NCBI RefSeq assembly: GCF_019218885.1
Contig: NZ_JAHUWT010000004.1
Coordinates: forward strand, 558,001-622,000
Origin: Bordetella sp. BOR01
Lineage (GTDB): Bacteria; Pseudomonadota; Gammaproteobacteria; Burkholderiales; Burkholderiaceae_B
DNA: 64,000 nt
Direction of reading: 5' to 3'
This document shows positions 10,254 through 21,900 of the stretch, one piece after another. The notes beneath the pieces were generated by a model. The model worked only from the letters and a program-made list of their open reading frames with translations. It did no database searches and was not told the origin of the DNA. Position numbers and translations under genes: made by a program. Position 1 is the first letter of the stretch. Every line of letters begins with the position of its first letter.

Positions 10254-12370
10254 CCATGGCTATTCCCGCGCAACGGCGGCTGACTTCGGGTTCCCCGTAT
10301 CCCCTGGGAGCGGCCAGCGACGGCCTGGGCGTCAATTTTGCGGTTTTCTCGGCCAACGCCACGCGTATCGAGCTTTGCCTGTTCGATGACCGCGGCCGCA
10401 AAGAATTGTGCCGACTGACGCTGCCCGAATGTACCGACGAAGTCTGGCACGGGTATCTGCCTGATGCGCAACCCGGGCTGGTATACGGCTACCGCGCCCA
10501 CGGCCCCTATGACCCGCGCAACGGCCATCGCTTCAATCCGCACAAACTCCTGCTCGACCCTTATGCGCGCCGCTTGACGGGCGCACCGCGCTGGTCGGAC
10601 GTGCTGTTCGGCTACCGCATGCAGCACGCCAAGGCCGACCTGAGCATGGACCGGCGCGACAGCGCCCTGGCCATGCCCAAGGCCATCGTGATCGACGACT
10701 ACTTCGACTGGGGTCGCAACGTGCCCCCCGGCACCCCTTGGCGCGATACCGTGCTGTACGAAGTGCATCTACGCGGCGCCACGATGCAACGCGACGACCT
10801 GCGCCCGCCTCTGCGCGGCACTGCCAGCGCCTTGGCAGACCCGCGCTTCATCGACCACCTGCACCGCGTGGGAGTCACCGCGGTCGAGCTGATGCCCGTC
10901 CATGCCTTCCTGCAGGATCGTTTCCTGGTCGAGCGCGGCTTGCGCAACTACTGGGGCTACAGCACGCTGTCTTTTTTTGCACCTGAACCTGCGTACGTTC
11001 CGCAAGGCGGCCCGAATGAACTGAAGCAGGCGGTGCGGCGCCTGCATGCCGCGGGCATCGAGGTCATCCTGGATGTGGTCTACAACCATACCTGCGAAGG
11101 CAACGAGCTGGGCCCCACCCTGTCATGGCGCGGACTGGACAATGCCAGCTATTACCGCCTGATTCCCGGCGACGAGCGTCATTACATCAACGATACCGGC
11201 TGTGGCAACACGGTCAATATCTCTCATCCACGGGTCCTGCAGATGGTGATGGACTCGTTGCGCTACTGGGCTTCAGCCTACCAGGTGGATGGCTTCCGTT
11301 TCGACCTGGGGGTCACGCTGGGTCGAGAAGGCACCGGCTTCGACCCAGGATCGGGGTTCTTCGATGCCATCCTGCAAGACCCGGAGCTGGCGCGCCTGAA
11401 ACTGATATCCGAGCCTTGGGATGTGGGGCCCGACGGCTACCAATTGGGCCAGCATCCTCCCGGGTTTGCCGAGTGGAACGATCGCTTCCGGGATGGCGTT
11501 CGCCGCTACTGGCGCGGCGATGACGGCATGGTCGGCGAACTGGCGGCGCGCCTGGCCGGTTCGCGCGACCTGTTCGACCGTCGCCACCGGCGCCCCTGGG
11601 CCACGATCAATTACGCCGCCTCGCATGACGGCTTCACATTGCGCGACGTAGTGGCCTATAGCGGCAGCCATAACGAGGCCAACGGCGAAGATGGCAACGA
11701 TGGCCATGGCGAGAACTTCAGCGCCAACTGGGGCAACGAAGGCCCGGGCGGCGGCCAGGACGTCGAAACGCTGCGTGCCCTCGCCCAGCACGCAATGCTG
11801 GCCACGGTGCTGCTGGCCGACGGCACGCCCATGCTATTGGCGGGCGACGAATTCGGCAACAGCCAGGAAGGCAATAACAACGCCTATTGCCAGGACACCC
11901 CAATCAGTTGGCTGGATTGGTCCCAGGCCGCCGACGATCCTGGCGCAGCGTTGACCCACTATGTGGGCCGGCTGACTTCATTGCGCAAGGCCCACTGCAG
12001 CCTGCGAACCGCCCGCTATGACGATGTCGACAACGAAATCGCACCCGGCATCGCGGCGCTGTCGTGGTTTGCCGAAAACGGCCAGCCGATGGACACCGCG
12101 ACGTGGGAGGATGCCGGCCGCCACTGCCTGGCGATGCGTCGCGCCAGTACCAGCGACGATGCGGACGAGGTGGATGTCACCTTGATGCTGCTCAATGCCG
12201 GTGATGCACCGGCCGTCTTCACTTTGGCACCGCCCGCATTGGCGTGGACGTTGGAGCTGGACAGCTCCGCAACGCAGCGCCCGCCGCAGCCTGTCGATGG
12301 CGACACTCTGGAGATCGCCGCACACAGTCTGGCGCTGCTTGCCGCGCGCACAGCGGGGAACCGGTCATGA
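10250..12370 (+). CDS. glgX: Glycogen debranching enzyme GlgX (isoamylase type)
   Basis: Hydrolyses alpha-1,6 linkages of limit dextrins (GH13_11 with N-terminal CBM48). It is 706 aa, slightly longer than E. coli GlgX (657). Family signatures: the N-terminal [29 protein letters not shown] after the CBM, the nucleophile D352 in [12 protein letters not shown], the acid/base E388 in LISEPWDVG, and [17 protein letters not shown]. Within this operon it would supply linear maltodextrins to TreY/TreZ and MalQ. The ATG at 10250 overlaps the glgB stop by 4 nt and its own stop overlaps the treZ start in the same way. Confidence 0.96.
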   Translation: MTMAIPAQRRLTSGSPYPLGAASDGLGVNFAVFSANATRIELCLFDDRGRKELCRLTLPECTDEVWHGYLPDAQPGLVYGYRAHGPYDPRNGHRFNPHKLLLDPYARRLTGAPRWSDVLFGYRMQHAKADLSMDRRDSALAMPKAIVIDDYFDWGRNVPPGTPWRDTVLYEVHLRGATMQRDDLRPPLRGTASALADPRFIDHLHRVGVTAVELMPVHAFLQDRFLVERGLRNYWGYSTLSFFAPEPAYVPQGGPNELKQAVRRLHAAGIEVILDVVYNHTCEGNELGPTLSWRGLDNASYYRLIPGDERHYINDTGCGNTVNISHPRVLQMVMDSLRYWASAYQVDGFRFDLGVTLGREGTGFDPGSGFFDAILQDPELARLKLISEPWDVGPDGYQLGQHPPGFAEWNDRFRDGVRRYWRGDDGMVGELAARLAGSRDLFDRRHRRPWATINYAASHDGFTLRDVVAYSGSHNEANGEDGNDGHGENFSANWGNEGPGGGQDVETLRALAQHAMLATVLLADGTPMLLAGDEFGNSQEGNNNAYCQDTPISWLDWSQAADDPGAALTHYVGRLTSLRKAHCSLRTARYDDVDNEIAPGIAALSWFAENGQPMDTATWEDAGRHCLAMRRASTSDDADEVDVTLMLLNAGDAPAVFTLAPPALAWTLELDSSATQRPPQPVDGDTLEIAAHSLALLAARTAGNRS

Positions 12371-14214
12371 CGCCCACGGTTCCCCGCCATGCCGGCCAGG
12401 CCGGCACGCCGGAGCCATTGCAGGCGCTCGTCGATGACGCCTTCCCCACCTTTGGCGCGCTGGCCATGCCGGACGGCACGACTCACTTCCACTTATGGGC
12501 GCCGTCGGCCCCCGCCACCCTGGCCCTGGAAATCGAAGGCATGGCGCCCATCCCCTTGCAGCCTGATGAGGCTGGCTGGGCGCGCGCGCACGTGGCCTGC
12601 CCCGCGGGCACGCGCTATTGCTATCGGCTCGATGCGGACCGCACGGTACCGGACCCGGCCTCGCGCCTGCAAGCCGACGATGTACACGGCCAGAGCGTGG
12701 TCACCGCGCCGGGCGGCCATGCCTGGTCAACGCCCGACTGGGCCGGCCGGCCCTGGGATGAAGCGGTGATTTACGAGGTTCATGCAGGCCTGGCAGGCGG
12801 TTTCGCTGGCTTGCAGGATAGGCTGCCTGATCTGGCGACGCTGGGCATTACCGTGCTGCAGTTGATGCCGATCGCGGATTTTCCCGGTCAGCGCAATTGG
12901 GGGTACGACGGCGTGCTGCCATTCGCGCCCGACACCTGCTATGGCACGCCGCTACAGCTAAAGAAACTGATCGATGCTGCGCATGCGCTGAACATGAGCG
13001 TCATGCTCGACGTGGTCTACAACCATTTCGGCCCCGACGGCAATTACCTGCCGGCCTACGCCAAAGAATTCTTCCGCGACGACATACAGACGCCGTGGGG
13101 GCCGGCCATCGACTTCCGGCGTCCGCAAGTGCGCCGCTATTTCGAAGAAAACGCCTTGTACTGGCTGACGGAATTCCGCTTCGATGGCTTGCGGCTCGAT
13201 GCGGTGCATGCCATCGCCAACCCGGAATGGCTACCCCAATTGGCACGCTACGTACGCAGCCATATTTCGGCGCAGCGTCACGTCCACCTGGTAGTCGAGA
13301 ACCATGGCAACCGCGCCTCGCTGCTGCGGGACGGCTACGATGCGCAATGGAACGATGATGGCCACCACGTGCTACATCACCTGCTTACGCGCGAGACTCA
13401 CGGTTATTACGCCGACTACGTGCGGGAACCCGCCGAGATGCTGGCGCGCTGCCTGGCCGAAGGATTTGTCTACCAGGGCCAGCCCACGTTGCGCAACGCA
13501 GCGCGGTTGCGCGGAGAGCCCAGCGCCGACCTGTGCCCCACCGCCTTCGTGCTGTTCCTGCAGAATCACGACCAGACCGGCAACCGCGCCCTGGGGGAAC
13601 GCTTGCGCACGCTCGTGGGCGAACGCCAGGACACCCTGCGGGCGGCCGTGGCCCTGCAATTGCTGGCCCCGCAGATACCGTTGATATTCATGGGCGAGGA
13701 ATGTGGCTCGCAGGCGCCTTTCCTGTATTTCACCGATCATCGCGATCCGGCACTGGCGCAGGCCGTCCGTGAAGGCCGGCAACGCGAATTCCGCTTCGAT
13801 GCCGGCCCCCGGGGCGACGGTTCGATGCCATTGCCGGACCCCAATGAATACGGTACGTATGCATGCTGCTACCCCTGGACCGACGGGCCCGATGCACAGC
13901 AATGGCTGGAGTATTACCAGGTCTTGCTGGCCGTGCGCCAACGCATGGTCGTGCCGCGGCTGGCTGGGATACGTGTCGAGGCGGCCTACCCGCTGGGCCC
14001 TCGAGCCGTGGCCGCGCACTGGCGCATGAGCGATGAGGCAAGGCTGTCGCTGTACACCAATCTCGGAACAGAAATCAGCGCATTGCCAGGCCCGTTGCCA
14101 CAGGTGACGACGGCGCTGGTGCTATTCGAGAGCTGCCCGGGCGCATGCGGCGCGCTGGCCGCAGGCACGTTGCCCGCAGCGTGCACCGTATGTGTCATCG
14201 AGGAAACGCCATGA
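12367..14214 (+). CDS. treZ: Malto-oligosyltrehalose trehalohydrolase TreZ
   Basis: Releases trehalose from maltooligosyl trehalose made by TreY (GH13_10). 615 aa, typical for the family. It has an N-terminal CBM48-like domain (FHLWAPSAPATLALEIEG), then a barrel with D278 (LRLDAVHAIANPEW), E311 (HLVVENHGNRASLL) and FLQNHDQTGNRALG. The start at 12367 overlaps the glgX stop as ATGA, matching the other junctions of the operon; in-frame upstream codons from 12244 lie inside glgX and do not look like TreZ. It sits between glgX and malQ, separated from its partner treY by malQ. Confidence 0.95.
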   Translation: MTPTVPRHAGQAGTPEPLQALVDDAFPTFGALAMPDGTTHFHLWAPSAPATLALEIEGMAPIPLQPDEAGWARAHVACPAGTRYCYRLDADRTVPDPASRLQADDVHGQSVVTAPGGHAWSTPDWAGRPWDEAVIYEVHAGLAGGFAGLQDRLPDLATLGITVLQLMPIADFPGQRNWGYDGVLPFAPDTCYGTPLQLKKLIDAAHALNMSVMLDVVYNHFGPDGNYLPAYAKEFFRDDIQTPWGPAIDFRRPQVRRYFEENALYWLTEFRFDGLRLDAVHAIANPEWLPQLARYVRSHISAQRHVHLVVENHGNRASLLRDGYDAQWNDDGHHVLHHLLTRETHGYYADYVREPAEMLARCLAEGFVYQGQPTLRNAARLRGEPSADLCPTAFVLFLQNHDQTGNRALGERLRTLVGERQDTLRAAVALQLLAPQIPLIFMGEECGSQAPFLYFTDHRDPALAQAVREGRQREFRFDAGPRGDGSMPLPDPNEYGTYACCYPWTDGPDAQQWLEYYQVLLAVRQRMVVPRLAGIRVEAAYPLGPRAVAAHWRMSDEARLSLYTNLGTEISALPGPLPQVTTALVLFESCPGACGALAAGTLPAACTVCVIEETP

Positions 14215-16331
14215 CCACCAACGCGCCGGCCCCGGAGCCGTTGACGGCGCTGGCCGAAGCCGCAGGCCTGGCGGTAGGCTGGACAGACTCTCATGGGCGG
14301 GAGCAGACCGTGACCCCCGATACGCTGCGCGCGGTTCTCGAAGCCATGGCACTTCCTGCCGCCACGCCGGCGCAGATCGGCGACAGCCTGGCGTTCTTGC
14401 GCCAGCCGCAGATCGCCTCGCCGCCACTGACCGTCGTGCAGGCGGGCGAGCGCCTGCGCCTGCCAGGCACGCGCCCGCGCCGCTACCGCATCACGTACGA
14501 AGACGGCACGCTGGCCGAGGGCCAGACAATCAGCGATGGTGGGCATGCCAGCCTGCCGGTGCCCGATCTGCCGGGCTACCACCAATTGGAATTCGATAGC
14601 CAGACCATGCGCCTGGCGGTGGCGCCGGCCAGGTGTCCCTCGCCGTCGGAACTGCTGCAGCAGGACCGGCCGCGTGCCTGGGGCATCGCCGCGCAAATAT
14701 ACAGCTTGCGCCACGCCGACCCGGCCCTCCACCCTGCGGCAGCCGGGTACGGCGATTTCGGCGCATTGGCCGAACTGGCCTGCCAAGTTGCACAGCATGG
14801 CGCAGACGCCCTGGCCATCAGCCCCGTGCACGCCATGTTCAGTGCCGAGCCTGGCGCCTGCAGCCCGTATGCCCCATCCAGCCGGCTGTTCCTGAATGTG
14901 CTGTACGCCGATCCGTGCGCGGTATTCACGGCCGATGAGGTTCGCGCGGCCATGGCGGCGGTCGACACCGGGCATCGCGCAACTGCGCTGGAACAGGCCT
15001 GCCAGGTCGATTGGCCGGCGGCCGGCGCCTTGCGGATGGCGTTATTGCGCAAGCTATATGACGGTTTCCCGAATGCCGCACCGGTATTGCAGGATGCTTG
15101 CGTGCGGTTTCGCCAGGCAGGCGGCGAGGCACTGCAGAATCATGCCGTATTCGAAGTACTGCATGCCCGGCATGCCGCCGACTCGGCTGGCGCCAATGAT
15201 TGGCGGCAATGGCCCGACGCCCTGCGCGACCCTGGATCGCCTCGCACCCGGGGGTTCGGCGCGGCGCACGAGCGCGAAGTCGGTTTTCACATCTTTGCCC
15301 AGTGGCTGGCGCGTACCAGCCTGGCCCAGGCCCAGAGCCAGGCCCGCCACGCCGGCATGCGCCTGGGGCTGATCGCCGACCTGGCGGTGGGGACCGACCC
15401 GCGAGGCAGCCATGCCTGGAGCCGCCAGGCCGATGTCCTGGCGGACCTGTCGATCGGGGCGCCGCCCGATATCTTCAACTCGGCCGGCCAACAGTGGGGC
15501 CTGGCCGCGTTTTCACCCCAGGCGTTGCGCGACTCGGGCTATGCGGCGTTCATCGAGATGCTGCGCGCCGTACTGGCCGACACCGGCGGATTGCGTGTAG
15601 ACCATGTCCTGGGGCTGGCACGGCTTTGGGTCGTACCGCCGGGCGCGTCCCCTGCCGAGGGGGCGTACCTGCACTATCCGCTGGACGACCTGCTGCGGCT
15701 TATCGCGCTGGAAGCCTGGCGTCATCGTGCCCTGATCGTGGGCGAGAACCTGGGCACCGTGCCAGCGGGTTTCAACGAACGGCTGTCGCGCAGCGGCATC
15801 CTGGGCACCAGCGTGCTGTGGTTTCAAACCGCAACACCGCGCGGCGCGGATCCGCAAACGCCTGCCAGTTTCCTGCCTGCCCAGGCGTGGCCCGCCGACG
15901 CCATTGCCATGCCCGATACGCACGACCTGCCCACGCTACGCGGATGGTGGGAAGGGCGTGACCTGCACTGGCGCGAACGCCTGCGGCCGGCGGCAGCCGG
16001 ACAGCCTGCAAGCGCCCGGCGTTCACGCCAGGCCGAGCGCACGATCCTTTGGGCCAGCCTGCACGCAGCCGGCCTGGCGGGCGCAGGTCCGCCACCGGAC
16101 GACGCACCCATCGCCGCCATGCTGGGCTTCGTGGCCGCCACCCCTGCACCGCTGATGCTGGCTCCCCTGGAAGATCTGGCCGCCATGGCAGACCAGCCCA
16201 ACTTGCCCGGCACCGTGGGCGAGCACCCCAACTGGCGGCAACGCTTGCCGCATGGCACAAACGCCCTGCTGCAAGACCCGACATTGCGCGCCTGCATAGA
16301 GGCCATCAAAGCGGCACGGAGCGCGCCATGA
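14211..16331 (+). CDS. malQ: 4-alpha-glucanotransferase (amylomaltase) MalQ
   Basis: Disproportionates maltodextrins by transferring alpha-1,4-glucan segments (GH77). 706 aa, close to E. coli MalQ (694), including the N-terminal extension (residues 1 to about 140) characteristic of the enterobacterial/proteobacterial form. The GH77 core shows LRVDHVLGLARLWVVP with the nucleophile Asp, VGENLGTVP with the acid/base Glu, and MPDTHDLPTLRGWW. Its presence in a treZ-treY operon makes sense as a recycler of short dextrins left by TreY/TreZ and GlgX. The start at 14211 forms an ATGA overlap with the treZ stop. Confidence 0.94.
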   Translation: MTTNAPAPEPLTALAEAAGLAVGWTDSHGREQTVTPDTLRAVLEAMALPAATPAQIGDSLAFLRQPQIASPPLTVVQAGERLRLPGTRPRRYRITYEDGTLAEGQTISDGGHASLPVPDLPGYHQLEFDSQTMRLAVAPARCPSPSELLQQDRPRAWGIAAQIYSLRHADPALHPAAAGYGDFGALAELACQVAQHGADALAISPVHAMFSAEPGACSPYAPSSRLFLNVLYADPCAVFTADEVRAAMAAVDTGHRATALEQACQVDWPAAGALRMALLRKLYDGFPNAAPVLQDACVRFRQAGGEALQNHAVFEVLHARHAADSAGANDWRQWPDALRDPGSPRTRGFGAAHEREVGFHIFAQWLARTSLAQAQSQARHAGMRLGLIADLAVGTDPRGSHAWSRQADVLADLSIGAPPDIFNSAGQQWGLAAFSPQALRDSGYAAFIEMLRAVLADTGGLRVDHVLGLARLWVVPPGASPAEGAYLHYPLDDLLRLIALEAWRHRALIVGENLGTVPAGFNERLSRSGILGTSVLWFQTATPRGADPQTPASFLPAQAWPADAIAMPDTHDLPTLRGWWEGRDLHWRERLRPAAAGQPASARRSRQAERTILWASLHAAGLAGAGPPPDDAPIAAMLGFVAATPAPLMLAPLEDLAAMADQPNLPGTVGEHPNWRQRLPHGTNALLQDPTLRACIEAIKAARSAP

Positions 16332-18901
16332 CACCCCGCGCCACTGCCAGGCTGCAACTGCATGGCACGTTCACATTGGATGACGTGGCCAGCCAGGTCC
16401 CCTACTACGCCCAACTGGGCATCAGCCACCTATACCTTTCGCCCGTGACGCAAGCCCGTCCCGGCTCCACCCACGGCTACGACGTCGTCGACCATGGGCA
16501 GCTCAGCGCCGAACTTGGCGGCGAGCCCGCGCTGCGGCGCCTGGTGACAGCCTTGCGCAGCCATGAAATGGGCTTGATCATCGACATCGTGCCCAATCAC
16601 ATGGCCGCCGATTACGCCAACCCCTGGTGGCGCGACGTCCTGGCACAGGGGCCGGACAGCCGCTACGCCGACTGGTTCGACATCGACTGGAAACCCGCCG
16701 ACCCTGCCCTGCATGGCAAGGTGCTGCTGCCGCAACTCAGCCAGCAGTACGGCACCAGCCTGCGCACCGGCGAAATCCAGCTGGCTTACGACGCCGGCGC
16801 GCACGAGTTTGTCATCGACGCGGCCGGTGCCCGGCTGCCGCTGGCCGCGGGCACGCAGCCCACCCAGCGCTCACCGGGAAATCCGCGCGATTCGCACGAC
16901 CCGGATACCGAAGCCGGCCGCACCCGCCTGCACCAGCTGCTTGAACAGCAGCACTACCGGCTGGCCTGGTGGCGTACGGCCGCCGACCAGATCAACTGGC
17001 GCCGCTTCTTCGAGATCTCCGGACTGACAGGGATGCGGGTCGAGCAGCCTGAGGTCTTCGATGCCATCCATGCCTTGGTCTTGCGCCTGTACGCCGAGGG
17101 CTTGGTCGATGGCGTGCGGGTCGACCACGTAGATGGACTGGCCGACCCCATCGACTACTGCCGGCGGCTACGCACGGCATTGCGCGACAGCGGCGATGCG
17201 CGCCTGCTGGCCGGCCTGCCACGCGATCCTTATCTGGTAGTGGAAAAGATACTGGGCCCCGGCGAAGCGCTGGACGAGCGCTGGGAAATCGATGGCACCA
17301 CCGGCTACGACTTCATGGACCAGGCTGGCGCATTGCTGCACGATCCGGCCGCCGCATCCGTCCTGACCCAGGCCTGGCAGGTGCTGGTCAATGACGCCCG
17401 TCCGGTGCGGGAACAACTGGAAGCCGCCCGGCTGCGCATGCTGACACGCCATTTCGCGGCCGAGCGTCGCGCCCTGGTGCAAGCCCTGCTGCGGGTGGCC
17501 CGCTCGGAACCCGACACCCGCGACTGGAGCGAGGACGCCATCGACCGCGTGCTGACGCGATGGCTGGCGGCGTTTCCGGTGTATCGCACGTATGCAGGTC
17601 CGCACGGGCGCAATGCGGCCGACCAGGCCTGCTGCCAGGCGGCGGCGACACGGGCGCGACAATTGCCGGGCACCGCCTTGTCGCACGCCGACAATGAACT
17701 GCTGGACCAGGTCAATCGCTGGCTGGCCGGCGATGCACAGCACCCTGCCCAGCGCCTGGCGCTGCGGCGTTTCCAGCAATTGACGCCGCCGGTAGCTGCC
17801 AAGGCGCTGGAAGACACCTTGTTCTACCGATACGGTCCCTTGTTGTCGCGCAATGAGGTAGGAGCATCGCCCGAACAATTCGCACTCTCGGTGGCTGAAT
17901 TCCACCGCGCTTGCGCAGCGCGTGCGCGGCGCTTTCCCGCCGCCATGCTGGCCACCGCCACCCATGACCACAAGCGCGGAGAAGACGTGCGTGCCCGCCT
18001 GGCCGTACTGACCGAGATACCGCTGGAATGGCTGCGACAGGTGCAGCAATGGCTCGGTGCCCCGGGCACGCCGCCCGCGGCCACCGACCGCTACATGCTG
18101 CTGCAGACCTTGGTGGGAGCCTGGCCGCTGGATCTTCAGCCTGGCGACACAGACGGCGTGGCCGCTTTCCTGGCGCGCGTGCAAACATGGCAAGGCAAGG
18201 CGCTACGCGAAGCCAAGCAGCATTCCAACTGGACCGAGCCAGACCTGGACTACGAAGCGGCCGGCAAAACCTACCTGGACAAGCTGCAACAGGCCGGCGA
18301 CGACGGGCACCCGCCGGCGCTTGCCCGGATAGCCGGTTTCGCGCAGCGCATCGCCCCAGCCGGCCTGGTCAACAGCCTGGCCCAGACTACCTTGCGGCTG
18401 ACCGTACCCGGCGTGCCCGATTTATATCAGGGCACGGAGTTCTGGGATTTCAGCCTGGTAGACCCCGACAATCGCCAACCGGTGGACTATGCCGCCCGTG
18501 CCGCGGCCCTGTCGCAGGCGGGGCACGCCAAGCAACAGTTGATCCAGCGCTTGCTGCACTTGCGCGCGGCGCATCCGCTCTTGTTCGATCACGGCAGCTA
18601 CCTGCCGCTTTCGGTGCACGGCGCCCAGGCCGCCCACGTGGTGGCATTCGCCCGCTGCCACGATGACCAGCATGCGCTGGTGGTCGTGCCGCACCTGTGC
18701 GCCATGCGCCTGTCCGGCCAGCAAAACGCCGAACAGGCAGCGGCATTCTGGGCCGATACCCGCATTCGGCTGCCGGCAGGCCTGTGCCGCCAGGCCTGGC
18801 GCAACACGCAAACCCACCAATCGCTGCGTACGGACACCCGCGACTGCCTGGCGCTGGCGCAACTGCTGCAGGACGCGCCCGTCAGCGTGTGGATGGCTTG
18901 A
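16328..18901 (+). CDS. treY: Malto-oligosyltrehalose synthase TreY
   Basis: Converts the reducing-end alpha-1,4 bond of maltodextrins into the alpha,alpha-1,1 bond of maltooligosyl trehalose (GH13_26). 857 aa. Signatures: ARLQLHGTFTLDDVASQVPYYAQLGISHLYLSP at the N-terminus (PTARLQL-type opening of the family), IIDIVPNHMA, VRVDHVDGLADP with the nucleophile, DPYLVVEKILGPGE with the acid/base Glu, and ATHDHKRGEDVRARL. ATGA overlap with malQ at 16328. It is the last gene of the operon, and its final 20 bp overlap the 3' end of the convergent sensor-kinase gene, leaving no room for a dedicated intergenic terminator. Confidence 0.95.
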   Translation: MTPRATARLQLHGTFTLDDVASQVPYYAQLGISHLYLSPVTQARPGSTHGYDVVDHGQLSAELGGEPALRRLVTALRSHEMGLIIDIVPNHMAADYANPWWRDVLAQGPDSRYADWFDIDWKPADPALHGKVLLPQLSQQYGTSLRTGEIQLAYDAGAHEFVIDAAGARLPLAAGTQPTQRSPGNPRDSHDPDTEAGRTRLHQLLEQQHYRLAWWRTAADQINWRRFFEISGLTGMRVEQPEVFDAIHALVLRLYAEGLVDGVRVDHVDGLADPIDYCRRLRTALRDSGDARLLAGLPRDPYLVVEKILGPGEALDERWEIDGTTGYDFMDQAGALLHDPAAASVLTQAWQVLVNDARPVREQLEAARLRMLTRHFAAERRALVQALLRVARSEPDTRDWSEDAIDRVLTRWLAAFPVYRTYAGPHGRNAADQACCQAAATRARQLPGTALSHADNELLDQVNRWLAGDAQHPAQRLALRRFQQLTPPVAAKALEDTLFYRYGPLLSRNEVGASPEQFALSVAEFHRACAARARRFPAAMLATATHDHKRGEDVRARLAVLTEIPLEWLRQVQQWLGAPGTPPAATDRYMLLQTLVGAWPLDLQPGDTDGVAAFLARVQTWQGKALREAKQHSNWTEPDLDYEAAGKTYLDKLQQAGDDGHPPALARIAGFAQRIAPAGLVNSLAQTTLRLTVPGVPDLYQGTEFWDFSLVDPDNRQPVDYAARAAALSQAGHAKQQLIQRLLHLRAAHPLLFDHGSYLPLSVHGAQAAHVVAFARCHDDQHALVVVPHLCAMRLSGQQNAEQAAAFWADTRIRLPAGLCRQAWRNTQTHQSLRTDTRDCLALAQLLQDAPVSVWMA

Positions 18902-21900
18902 CGATGGCGCCTTCCATTGCCAGTTGAGAGGCTGGCAAGACTGTATTTCCGGCCGGCTTCTGCTGCAGCATCTTGCGAATGCGCCGTATCAGTTCGCCCA
19001 GCGAAAACGGTTTCATGATGACTTCGAGCCCTTCGCCCTGGAATTCGCTGCCGTCCACGACGTTTTCGGCATAGCCCGTCATGAACAGTACCTTCAGGCC
19101 AGGATGGGTCTCGCGTGCAACGTCGGCCAGCTTGCGTCCGTTCATCCCCGGCAGGCCCACGTCGGTCAGCAGCAGGTCGAGCACCGGCGTGTTGGCCACG
19201 AGCTGGGCGCCGGCTTCGCCGTCCGACGCGGTCAATACGCGCAGATTCAGCCCAACCAGGCTTTCGCGTACCATTTCCCGCACATTGGTGTCGTCTTCGA
19301 CCAGCACGATGACGGCCTCAGCCGGCAATTCGCCGGCATCGGCTGCCACGCGCGCGGCGGCGGGCGCATCGCCCGCCGGGCGGCCAGCATAGCGCGGCAA
19401 GCATAGCCGTACCACGGTACCGTTACCGGGCAAGCTGTCTATGGACACCAGCCCACCTGCCTGGCGGGCAAAGCCGTAGATCATCGACAAGCCCAGGCCC
19501 GTACCCTCGCCCAGTGGCTTGGTCGTGAAAAAAGGCTCGAAGGCGCGCGTCAGCACTTCGGGCGACATGCCACAACCCTCGTCCGAGACACTGACCTCGA
19601 CGAAGTCGCCGGGCTGCACATCAGGATGATGGCCCAGGAAATCCGCCTCGAGCCAGATGTTGCGTGCTTCCACCACGAGCCGGCCGCCATCGGGCATGGC
19701 ATCGCAAGCGTTGATCACCAGGTTCAGCAAGGCACTTTCGAACTGGTTGACATCGCACTTGACCGTGTGCACATCAGGGTCGGTGCGGCATACCAATGTG
19801 ATGCCTTCGCTGGTATAGCGACGGAACAGCTCTTCCATGGAAGCGAGCGTCGCCGCGGGGCCCAGTGGCTTGGGATCCAGCGGCTGGCGCCTGGAAAAGC
19901 TCAGCAGCCGTTGGGTAAGCCGCGCAGCGCGACCGGTGGAGTCCATGGCGGTTGCGATGAAGCGGTTGGCGTCCTCGTACTTGCCGGCATCGAGCTTGCG
20001 CTGGATCAGGTACAAGGCGCCGCTGATACCCTGCAGCATATTATTGAAATCGTGGGCGATACCGCCGGTAAGTTGACCGACGGCTTCCATTTTCTGAGCC
20101 TGCAGCAATGCAGCCTGCGCCTGCCGCAGTTGCTCGGCCTGCGCCTTGAAATCGGTATCGTCGCGCCCGACCAGGTAAAAATTATCGTGCGCCCAGGAAA
20201 TTGTCCAGGTGATCCAGCTATGGCCGCCCCGCTTGTTCAGCACGCGGCACTCCAGGTGCGATATCCGGGGGCCGGGGTCTTCGGTATGCAGCAGGCTGTC
20301 GCTGACCCGCTGCAGGTCTTGGGGGTGTATCAATTCGCGCAGCGGCATCGCCAGGAACTGTTCTGGTGTCCAACCCAGGATGGTGCGAACGGCGGGGTTC
20401 ACGCTGACGAAGCGGCCGTGCGCATTCGCCACGGCCAGCAGCTCGGGCGACAGGCGCCATATCCGGTCGCGTTCGGCAATGGCCGATTCGATGCGCTGCT
20501 CCAGGACGCGCGCATACTGCGACCGCTCGATGGCCTCGCACAGGCGCTCGGCCGTTTCTTCAATGAACCCGATATCGGCCCCCTTGAACGGCCGGCTGCG
20601 CTGCGCCCGCACATACAGCAGGCCGGTGGGCCAGCCCCAGCGACGCAACGGTATGGCGATGGCCATGGGGCTGGTGTCGCCCGCCGCCGTAGTCAGCAAG
20701 GGCGACAGATATGAGGTTCGGCCTTCATCGAAGGCTTGCTCGCATTCGCTGCCGAGTTGGCGGTGATCAAGGGACTCGCCTTCTTCTGCGGCCTGGTCCG
20801 ACATCCAATGCGTGGCCACCTTGTCGAACTGGCCCCTGGCATCGAACTCCAGGATGGCCGTCACGCCAAGATCCAGTTGCCGGCCCAGCGCTTCACAGGC
20901 CGCATGCTCGATATCAGCCTGCTGGTGGATTTCGCGCATCTGGTCCACCAGCGACAACAGGAAGTTCTTGCGATGCTGCTCGGCCCACAGTTCTTCCTCG
21001 GCCGCCTTGCGACCCGTGATGTCCAGCACCAGCACCGTGATCCGGTCAGGCCCTTCTTTATGTACGTGGGCTTCGTACCAGGCTTGCTTGCCATGGACTG
21101 AGGCTGCCAGCTCGAACTGTGTCGATATGCCCGTCTCGACCACATTGGAAAAGGTTTCCATGATCATGTCGGGCACGCGCGGCATCATCTCGCGTAGCGT
21201 ATGGCCCAGCGTCTGGCCGGCGTGCAAGCCGCTTTGCTGCTCAAAAGCGGGGTTGACTGCCAGGAAGCGGAAATCCGCGATCCGCCCCTTGGGGTCGCGC
21301 ATGGCTTCGCTAAGAAAGAAGCCTTCCTGCATGCGCTCGAACATGCCGCGCCAGCGTTGATTGCTCTCGCGCAGGGCATGCTCGGTCTGTTGGCGCTCGA
21401 TCGCCAGCGTGGCGACGCGGGTGACCAGCGCAATGGCGTCGATATCCCGCGGCGTGGGGATACGCACTGTGTGGTAATAGTTCGAAAAAATCCCCAGCAG
21501 CGTGCCGTCGGTACCCCTGATGGGGGTAGACCAGCAGCACCTCAAGCCGAACTTCAGGGCCACTTCGCGCCAAGGCAGCCAGTTGGAATGTGTGGCGATG
21601 TCGGCCACGTAGACCGGGCTGCCCAGGTATGCCGCGGCGCCCCAGGAAGCGACGTTCGCGCCGATTTCCACACCTTCGGTAGCCGCAAGGAACTCGGGCG
21701 GCAGGCTGGGGGCGATCTGGCCATGCAGGCGACCACCCACCTCATCGACAAACATGATCGATGTCATCAAGTCCGCGCTGGACTGCTGCTCGACAGCGCG
21801 CATGGCATCGCCCAATACGTCGGCCAATGGCGCGCCCGCGGCAATGCGCTGCAGCATGACGCGTTCGTCTTCCAGGCGCGCACGAATATCGGCCCAAGGA

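Noticed and set aside
12244-12366. In-frame upstream extension of treZ
   Set aside because: Lies wholly within glgX; the ATGA junction at 12367 matches the other genes of the operon.
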